Of a stretch of DNA of 64,000 nucleotides, positions 58,730-64,000 are shown one piece after another. The translations under genes and the position numbers were made by a program. Below the pieces are notes generated by a model. It made no database searches. It saw only the letters and a program-made list of their open reading frames with translations, and was not told the DNA's origin. The stretch is taken from assembly GCA_019638395.1 (NCBI GenBank), contig JAHBTX010000002.1:434001-498000 (forward strand), written 5' to 3'. Source of the stretch: Cyclobacteriaceae bacterium. Lineage in GTDB: Bacteria; Bacteroidota; Bacteroidia; Cytophagales; Cyclobacteriaceae. Position 1 is the first letter of the stretch. The number at the start of each line of letters is the position of its first letter.

Positions 58730-59701
58730 TCAAATCTGTACCACTGCCTTCCCAATTACTTTCCGATCCATCATATCCTGTAAGGCTTGTGGTGCTTCCG
58801 TTAATGAATAGGTTTTATAGATCTGTTGATTAATTTTTCCTTCTGTATGCCATTGAATTAATTGCTGCATGTTAGCAGCATTATGCGCGGGTTCCTGCTC
58901 GGCAAAGCCACTCCAGAAAACCCCTACTATCGAGGCCCCCTTCAACAAAGGAACATTTGCTGCAAAGTTCGGAATGGTGCCGGAAGCAAAACCCACTACC
59001 AGGTATCGGCCCCGCCATGAAATACTTTTAAGTGCGTTTTCGGCAAGCGTTCCACCTACAGAATCATAAATCACATCAACGCCACCGGGTGTAATTTTCT
59101 TTATACTTTCTTTTAAGTTGTGCGTAGAATAATTTATTCCAAAATCTGCAGCCTTACTTTTACAGATTGCTAATTTTTCATTTGTGGAAACGGCTGCCAA
59201 CACAGTAGCACCCATACGTTTACCCAACTGCACGGCTGCCAACCCAACCCCACCGGCAGCGCCCAGTACCAATAATTTTTCGCCCGGTTTTAGATTTGCC
59301 CTGTCTTTTAGTGCATGATAGGCTGTAGCATAGTTATAAAATGTAGCGCCTGCCTGAAGCAAGTTGGTTGCTGCGGGCAACACAAATACCCGTGTTGATT
59401 TTACTACTACATATTCTGCAAAACCACCCCAACCACTTAACGCTACAACGCGTGCACCAATGTTTATGTGGGTAATGTTTGCACCCACCGCTACAACTGT
59501 GCCTGCAACTTCGCCACCAGGTGCAAAAGGCAACGTTGGTTTAAACTGATATTTATTCTGAATGATGAGTGTATCCGGAAAGTTTGCACCACAATAAGCA
59601 ACTTTTACCAACACTGTATCGGGTTGAAGTTGTGGCAGTGGCAGCTCGGCTATTTCAAGCGTGTGGGGTAATCCGTAGGCGCGACAAACCAGTGCTTTCA
59701 T
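58730..59701 (-). CDS. NADPH:quinone oxidoreductase family (zinc-less MDR)
   Basis: A 323-residue medium-chain dehydrogenase/reductase. The N-terminal GroES-like domain reads VLVKVAYCGANFPDTLIIQ and PFAPGGEVAGTVVAVG; the Rossmann domain begins KLLVLGAAGGVGLAAVQLGKRMGATVLAA. The zinc-binding cysteines are absent, as in quinone oxidoreductases and related enoyl reductases. It reduces small quinones or enones with NADPH; the exact substrate is unknown. It is convergent with the FKBP gene. Confidence 0.9.
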   Translation of the reverse strand: MKALVCRAYGLPHTLEIAELPLPQLQPDTVLVKVAYCGANFPDTLIIQNKYQFKPTLPFAPGGEVAGTVVAVGANITHINIGARVVALSGWGGFAEYVVVKSTRVFVLPAATNLLQAGATFYNYATAYHALKDRANLKPGEKLLVLGAAGGVGLAAVQLGKRMGATVLAAVSTNEKLAICKSKAADFGINYSTHNLKESIKKITPGGVDVIYDSVGGTLAENALKSISWRGRYLVVGFASGTIPNFAANVPLLKGASIVGVFWSGFAEQEPAHNAANMQQLIQWHTEGKINQQIYKTYSLTEAPQALQDMMDRKVIGKAVVQI

Positions 59702-59733
59702 GTAGGCTCACGTTTATCGCGAAAAATTACATG

Positions 59734-60147
59734 CTATTTTTTGAAAAGCTTACTTAAAATTCCTTTCGGTGGCTGATTGAGTTTATCCATGGCTGTGCGC
59801 AGGTGTACCAGAAAGGCATCGTTCTTTAAAATATGATCTGTTACTTTCAGCTTTTTAGTTTGTGCTTTCAGGCCTTCATCGTTAAGCCCGGTAATGTAGA
59901 TAACCGGTACGCCCGATTGCTTTTTGCGAATCTCCTTCAGGTAATCCAAACCTGTTTTATCGGGAGCGTTGGTAAACAAATGGTCGAGTATAATCAGGTA
60001 GGGCCTGGTGGTTTCCAATGCTGCAATTCCTTCCGGCCCCGACTGAAACACCTGCGTTTCAAACTCAGGCATTTGCTTGAAGTGCCCCTTCATAAAATGG
60101 AGGTACACGGGGTCGTCATCGATAATAAAAACCAACTTTTTCATCAA
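59734..60147 (-). CDS. Single-domain response regulator (CheY-like)
   Basis: A 137-residue receiver domain. The acidic pair is in KLVFIIDDDPVYLHF, the phospho-acceptor aspartate in LIILDHLFTN, and the lysine in DHILKNDAF. No output domain follows, only a short proline-lysine tail (NQPPKGILSKLFKK). It could act in a phosphorelay, for example with the orphan PAS kinase at 24.2 kb, though this is speculation. Confidence 0.88.
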   Translation of the reverse strand: MMKKLVFIIDDDPVYLHFMKGHFKQMPEFETQVFQSGPEGIAALETTRPYLIILDHLFTNAPDKTGLDYLKEIRKKQSGVPVIYITGLNDEGLKAQTKKLKVTDHILKNDAFLVHLRTAMDKLNQPPKGILSKLFKK

Positions 60148-60246
60148 GTAAAGATATTCGCAAATACCACTTTAGAAAAAAAACAAGTCATTAAAAAAGC
60201 AAGTATGTACCATTTACCTTAAATTTCAATTTAAACCTTCGCAAGT

Positions 60247-61206
60247 ATGATACCACGCAGACGATTTATTCAATTGGCCGGCACCACGCTGGCGGCTTTA
60301 CCCATGTCCGGAATATTAGCCCAAACGCTTACCGAGCAGAAAAAACACTGGGGCATTCAGTTGTTCACCATTCCGCAAATGGCTTCTAAAGACATTAAGG
60401 GTACGCTTAAAACAGTAAGCGAAATCGGGTATAAGGAAATTGAATTTTTCGGGCCGTACGAATTCAGCGCCACCGAAACCAAAGAAAGCTGGAAAGGAAT
60501 TGCCGGCCAGTTGGGCATTCAGGGAAATGCATTTTATGGTTACTCCATTGCCGACATTAAATCTATATTGAAAGACTATGGTTTAACTACACCTTCGGTA
60601 CACATGGATCTGGCTACCATGCGCACCAATTTAAAACCCGCCATGGAAGCATTGCGTCAATTAGGAACCCGCTATGTAGCCGTGCCGGCCCTCAACAATG
60701 TAGAAGAACGTAAAACATTAGATCACTTTAAAAAGTTAGCTGAAGAGTTTAACCAGATTGGTAAGAAGATGGCCGACCATGGACTTACGTTTGTGTACCA
60801 CAACCACGGCTATGAACACTGGACAGAGAATGGTCAAACACCTATGGAAGTTCTATTGAAGAACACCGACCCGAAGTATGTAGTATTTGAGTTGGATATT
60901 TTCTGGATGACAGCCGGAGGCGCAAGCCCGATTGAATTTTTGAAAAACAACCCGGGTCGCTTTAAACTACTTCATATTAAAGATGCAAAAGAACCCGTGC
61001 GCTTTGCGGGCGATGGCAGCACGCCCGATCAATGGATTACCTTGTTTCCCAAAATGGCTGACCCCGGCACTGGTGTGTTTGATATTAAAGGCATTGTAAC
61101 GCAAGCAATAAAATCCGGAGCGGAACATTTTTATTTAGAACGCGACCTTACACCTACCCCGGTGGAAACACTGAAAAATTCGTTTGAATATTTTAAAGGT
61201 GTGTGA
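60247..61206 (+). CDS. Sugar phosphate isomerase/epimerase-type TIM-barrel protein (exported)
   Basis: A 319-residue AP-endonuclease 2/xylose isomerase-like TIM barrel. It begins MIPRRRFIQLAGTTLAALPMSGILAQ, a Tat-type signal with RRRF. The barrel's metal residues are visible: E in YKEIEFFG, H in LTFVYHNHGYEH, E/D in VFELDIFWM, and H in KLLHIKDA. Exported members in Bacteroidota often take part in breakdown of unusual sugars, including 3-keto-glycosides. It precedes a secreted protein of unknown function by about 70 bases. Confidence 0.85.
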   Translation: MIPRRRFIQLAGTTLAALPMSGILAQTLTEQKKHWGIQLFTIPQMASKDIKGTLKTVSEIGYKEIEFFGPYEFSATETKESWKGIAGQLGIQGNAFYGYSIADIKSILKDYGLTTPSVHMDLATMRTNLKPAMEALRQLGTRYVAVPALNNVEERKTLDHFKKLAEEFNQIGKKMADHGLTFVYHNHGYEHWTENGQTPMEVLLKNTDPKYVVFELDIFWMTAGGASPIEFLKNNPGRFKLLHIKDAKEPVRFAGDGSTPDQWITLFPKMADPGTGVFDIKGIVTQAIKSGAEHFYLERDLTPTPVETLKNSFEYFKGV

Positions 61207-61275
61207 TTTAAACAAGGTGATGCACGATACTTTAAATCTTTACTTGAAAAAATAAGTTTTGATTTTTAAGAGGAT

Positions 61276-61845
61276 ATGAAGAATTTACTTTTGATTTCAA
61301 TGGTATGGATTAGCAATGCATTGTTGGCACAGCCGGTTACTGAATCCGTACAAGATGCTGATGTGCCGGCTGTTGTAAAAGAGGCTTTTGAAAACAACGT
61401 GGGCCTTCCGGTTGATGAATGGCGAAAGTTAACTATTAGTGGAACGCCACGCTTTGTAGCCGTTTTCCAAATGCTGGACCCAACCAGTGGAAAGACATTA
61501 CAAAACCGGTATCGCTATAACAACAACGGTAAGTTAACTTCCTACTCGCAGTACCGGGGTAGTGGAATTGATCAGGCTAAGGACTTTTACCTCAACTTTT
61601 TCACGGACGCCAGTGATGCTTTACGCAAACGAATACAAAAGCTTTTACAAGATAACACCCTGCTATCAGTTGAGGGCTTTAGTTTCGTGCCGGGCAATCA
61701 AATTGATTTTATACACACGCACCGGTTTGTATTAAAGGATAAAAAAGGGAAGCGAACTGTTATCTACTTTAGCAAAGACGGCACAGAGGTAGATATGACT
61801 AATTATCCGCTACGAAAAACCGAAGCGGAAGAATTGGATTTGTAA
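61276..61845 (+). CDS. Secreted protein of unknown function
   Basis: A 189-residue protein with a signal peptide (LLLISMVWISNALLAQ). The mature part opens with VQDADVPAVVKEAFENNVG and shows alternating strands (TPRFVAVFQML, LQNRYRYNNNGKLTSYSQYRG), somewhat like PepSY-like or BLIP-like folds of Bacteroidota secreted proteins, but no confident assignment is possible. It lies 69 bases behind the TIM-barrel gene and may share its transcript. Confidence 0.6.
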   Translation: MKNLLLISMVWISNALLAQPVTESVQDADVPAVVKEAFENNVGLPVDEWRKLTISGTPRFVAVFQMLDPTSGKTLQNRYRYNNNGKLTSYSQYRGSGIDQAKDFYLNFFTDASDALRKRIQKLLQDNTLLSVEGFSFVPGNQIDFIHTHRFVLKDKKGKRTVIYFSKDGTEVDMTNYPLRKTEAEELDL

Positions 61846-61901
61846 AAGCTATGTTTTATAGCTTTTATAAACTAATTTTTTTAATAATGCACTTAGCGAT
61901 G

Positions 61902-62327
61902 TTACTTGTTTATAAAACGATCCACTTCCAAAAATTTCTCTTTCATGGTGCTTAATGCAAACGCGGCTGCGGCTGCCGTAAACACCGAAAAATCAAATGC
62001 ACCTTTTATACCGGTTGAGAACGCCATAGCCAGCGCGAAGGTTAACAATAAGATGCCACTGAGTTTGGCGACCAACTCCGTTTTAAATCCCACCAGCAAA
62101 CACACGGGAAAAATTACCTCGGCTGCAGTAGCCACAATGGCCGAGGGTGAAACCAAGACCTCGGGCAACCACGGATTAATTACTTGTGTGTAGGCCACAA
62201 AGTTTTCCCAATTGCCCCACACCGAAATTTTTGCCGGCCACCAACCAAACCGATCCGCTACAGCGGAAAGAAATGAAAGCGAAAGTGCGAGGCGAAGAAA
62301 GAGTTTGATGTTTTGGGTAGCGAACAT
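61902..62327 (-). CDS. DoxX family membrane protein
   Basis: A 141-residue protein with four hydrophobic segments. The opening LFLRLALSLSFLSAVADRFGWW, and PWLPEVLVSPSAIVATAAEVIFPVCLLVGFKTELVAKLSGILLLTFALAMAF, are typical of DoxX/YphA-type membrane proteins, whose members are linked to redox homeostasis. It ends in a charged tail. It is preceded by 160 bases carrying a palindromic repeat. Confidence 0.8.
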   Translation of the reverse strand: MFATQNIKLFLRLALSLSFLSAVADRFGWWPAKISVWGNWENFVAYTQVINPWLPEVLVSPSAIVATAAEVIFPVCLLVGFKTELVAKLSGILLLTFALAMAFSTGIKGAFDFSVFTAAAAAFALSTMKEKFLEVDRFINK

Positions 62328-62370
62328 GATAGCGGAAGATTTGTAGCTAAAGGTAGGAAAACTAATATGC

Positions 62371-62420
62371 CTTCGACAGATTTTAAAATCTGCATTATCT
62401 GTAGTTCGATATCACAGATG
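62371..62420. repeat. Palindromic repeat between doxX and mrr
   Basis: CAGATTTTAAAATCTG (62377-62392) is a perfect 16-base palindrome. It is preceded by CTTCGA and followed 13 bases later by GTTCGATATCACAGATGTCGAA, which holds partly complementary units. It belongs to the same CTTCGACAG style as the repeat at 14657. Confidence 0.5.
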
Positions 62421-62488
62421 TCGAACAGTTTATGGGAAGTAGTAGTGCAATTGCTACTTTGTTGGCAACTGGGCTGCTTCTCCACTCT

Positions 62489-63376
62489 TTATAAGTTGGT
62501 GAGCCAGTCACCTTTGATTTCAACTGTCTCAGTTAATTTTGTGTCAACACCCAATTTTAATTCTTTCATTTTATCACAAAGAAGTTCTCCGTCAATCAGG
62601 TCAATTGGTGGAGCTCCGTCTCTGGTCGCTTCTTTAATTGCTTCTCTCGTAAAGGTCCCTGTTGTTATAACAAGTCCTTTGTCTGCACGTCCTTGCATTG
62701 CTCCTCTAAAGTCTCGAATTTGACTTGGTGTTACGGAACCTCTGTACCGCTTGCACTGAAAAATAACATGAAAACTTAAGAGTCCGCTAACTCTAACAAT
62801 TCCTTTTCCATCAATCCCTCCGTCTCCTGATTTTCCAGTCACCTCAACTTGAAAGAATCCACTTTCTCTTAGTAATCGTTGAGCAAGTCTTTCAAAAGCT
62901 GCTGGTGTTATATTGTAAAGAATATTTAATAATTTCTCCTTCCATTCTTCGGTGTCGTCAACTTCATCACCAACTTCTTGTTCTATTTCGTCAGTCGTTT
63001 TCTTTGTTATCCTTGGTTTTGGTTCGGTAAGCTTATTCTGTTCTCTAACCGCTCTCGCAATTTCAATATGGTCAAGTTTGTCAACGTCAATGTCTGCCTT
63101 TGATAACGCCCAAATACCCCGTGAAGAATTTTCAAGAAGTCCAAACTTCTTTAAATATGTCCTGCTCCATGCAAGTCTATAATCAACTTCATTTGTTGTT
63201 CCTTCTTCCCCATGTGGAATTTGTAGAATGTCGTCAGGTAGTTTAGCAATTTCATACACTTTACTATTTATCTCCTCAACTGTTCCTGAACCACCTAACT
63301 GAATTAATGCTTTGACTGTCGGAATAATAAGTTGGTCAAACGAAGGTAAATTACTGTTCAGTTTTTTTCTTGCCAT
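62489..63376 (-). CDS. mrr: Mrr-type restriction endonuclease
   Basis: A 295-residue type IV-like enzyme. The N-terminal winged helix (about residues 10-95, SFDQLIIPTVKALIQLGGSGTVEEINSKV and RLAWSRTYLKKFGLLENSSRGIWALS) recognises DNA. The C-terminal PD-(D/E)XK domain has SGDGGIDGKG, then FQCKRYRG, the catalytic D...QxK set. Mrr enzymes cut methylated DNA and have no methyltransferase, and none is found here. It is the only gene on this stretch between DoxX and the sugar isomerase. Codon use is AT-rich compared with neighbours, consistent with acquisition. Confidence 0.9.
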   Translation of the reverse strand: MARKKLNSNLPSFDQLIIPTVKALIQLGGSGTVEEINSKVYEIAKLPDDILQIPHGEEGTTNEVDYRLAWSRTYLKKFGLLENSSRGIWALSKADIDVDKLDHIEIARAVREQNKLTEPKPRITKKTTDEIEQEVGDEVDDTEEWKEKLLNILYNITPAAFERLAQRLLRESGFFQVEVTGKSGDGGIDGKGIVRVSGLLSFHVIFQCKRYRGSVTPSQIRDFRGAMQGRADKGLVITTGTFTREAIKEATRDGAPPIDLIDGELLCDKMKELKLGVDTKLTETVEIKGDWLTNL

Positions 63377-63418
63377 GTCTTTATAGCTTGTTTGTCCCGA
63401 AGCCTTGCTGCCAAGCTG

Positions 63419-64000
63419 TTACACATCACAAATCCCAACCCCCTGCTTCAACGATGCCAACTTATCGGGGCGTTTGGGAATAAACTCCTGGCCTACAAAA
63501 CCGGTATAACCGGTTTCAACTATAGCCTTCATAATAGCCGGGTAGTATAACTCTTGTGTATCGTCAATTTCGTTGCGGCCCGGTACACCACCGGTGTGGT
63601 AATGGCCAATGTATTTATGGTGTTTACGGATGGTGGCAATTACATCGCCTTCCATAATCTGCATGTGGTAAATATCGTACAATAACTTAAAGTTGGGCGA
63701 GCCTAATTTCTCAGCCAGCGCTACACCCCAGGCGGTGTGGTCGCACTGGTAATCTTTATGATCCACTTTGCTGTTGAGTAATTCCATCTGCACCAGGATG
63801 TTATGTTGCTCAGCAATTTTCATAATCGGAGCTAAACCTTTGGCGCAGTTTTCAATGCCTTGTTCGGCACTCAGGCCATTGGCATTGCCGCTAAAGCAGA
63901 TTACACTTTTTAATCCCGCGGCAGCGGCTTTGGGAATACTGATGCTATAGTCTTTTAATAATTTTTCGTGCAGCGATGGATCGTTGAAGCCTTTGTTCAA
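63419..64000 (-). CDS. Hydroxypyruvate isomerase-like TIM-barrel protein (5' end beyond window)
   Basis: The C-terminal 193 codons of a TIM-barrel isomerase; the start lies past base 64000. Visible metal-binding positions are E in LVQMELLNSKVDH, D/H in LLYDIYHMQI, H in YIGHYHTGGVPGRNE, and E in GFVGQEFIPKR. The pattern fits the hydroxypyruvate isomerase (Hyi) group of the xylose isomerase-like superfamily. It is followed by mrr on the same strand with 42 bases between. Confidence 0.82.
   Translation of the reverse strand: MNKGFNDPSLHEKLLKDYSISIPKAAAAGLKSVICFSGNANGLSAEQGIENCAKGLAPIMKIAEQHNILVQMELLNSKVDHKDYQCDHTAWGVALAEKLGSPNFKLLYDIYHMQIMEGDVIATIRKHHKYIGHYHTGGVPGRNEIDDTQELYYPAIMKAIVETGYTGFVGQEFIPKRPDKLASLKQGVGICDV

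Overview
The window looks like a chromosomal segment of a Bacteroidota bacterium, most likely class Cytophagia, order Cytophagales. The grounds are: a SprE/PorW-type gliding and type IX secretion lipoprotein; an ATP synthase cluster ending at the gamma gene with no beta or epsilon genes beside it; bactofilin next to an M23 peptidase; Bacteroidota-style promoter elements of the form TAnnTTTG upstream of many genes; few Shine-Dalgarno sequences; and the N-terminus of a Bacteroidota-type sensor kinase at the left edge. The assignment rests on protein families and promoter style, not on a 16S sequence. There is no rRNA, no CRISPR array, no prophage and no complete insertion sequence.

Layout. 1-8 kb: truncated histidine kinase, DUF1573 protein, DUF2520 oxidoreductase, CoA-transferase, orphan PD-(D/E)XK-like protein, cysteine desulfurase, a palindromic repeat element, a HicAB toxin-antitoxin pair, GlmM. 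8-17 kb: MazG, a large AsmA-like protein, a Panacea (DUF4065) antitoxin-toxin pair, tRNA-Val with a strange upstream half copy, then a DJ-1/PfpI protein, an aldo/keto reductase, a YciI-like protein, an alpha/beta hydrolase and an MFS exporter. 17-27 kb: a stop-interrupted gene, a Tat-exported class V aminotransferase with a penicillin-acylase-family lipoprotein, a YgaP-like protein behind two palindromic operators, a VTT membrane protein, a GNAT-like protein, a PAS sensor kinase, and a methyltransferase with a UbiA-like membrane protein. 27-34.5 kb: atpG-A-H-F-E-B plus AtpZ and another small membrane protein, then bactofilin and an M23 peptidase. 34.5-44.5 kb: SprE/PorW, a bifunctional PBP1A, UvrC, a second copy of the palindromic element, a prolyl oligopeptidase, a TspO-like protein. 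44.5-56 kb: SerS, Rho, a VapBC-type cassette between duplicated terminators, a DEAD-box helicase, dihydroorotase, tRNA-His with a second tRNA half copy, a membrane zinc-ribbon protein, DXS, ScpA. 56-64 kb: a second class V aminotransferase, FKBP isomerase, quinone oxidoreductase, single-domain response regulator, two TIM-barrel isomerase-like proteins (one truncated by the window end), DoxX, and an Mrr-type restriction endonuclease.

Most genes are housekeeping: energy, peptidoglycan and envelope, translation, DNA repair, isoprenoid and pyrimidine synthesis. Accessory material is scattered as single cassettes: three toxin-antitoxin pairs, two nuclease-like genes and several families of palindromic repeats.

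The most unusual signal lies upstream of both tRNA genes. Each is preceded, in the same orientation, by a partial copy of its own 5' half. In each copy exactly three D-loop bases are replaced by the same 18-bp palindrome (TCCCGATA-NN-TATCGGGA). A related palindrome sits in the loop of a terminator hairpin between atpE and atpF. Together these suggest a small palindromic element found inside hairpin loops of RNA-coding sequence.
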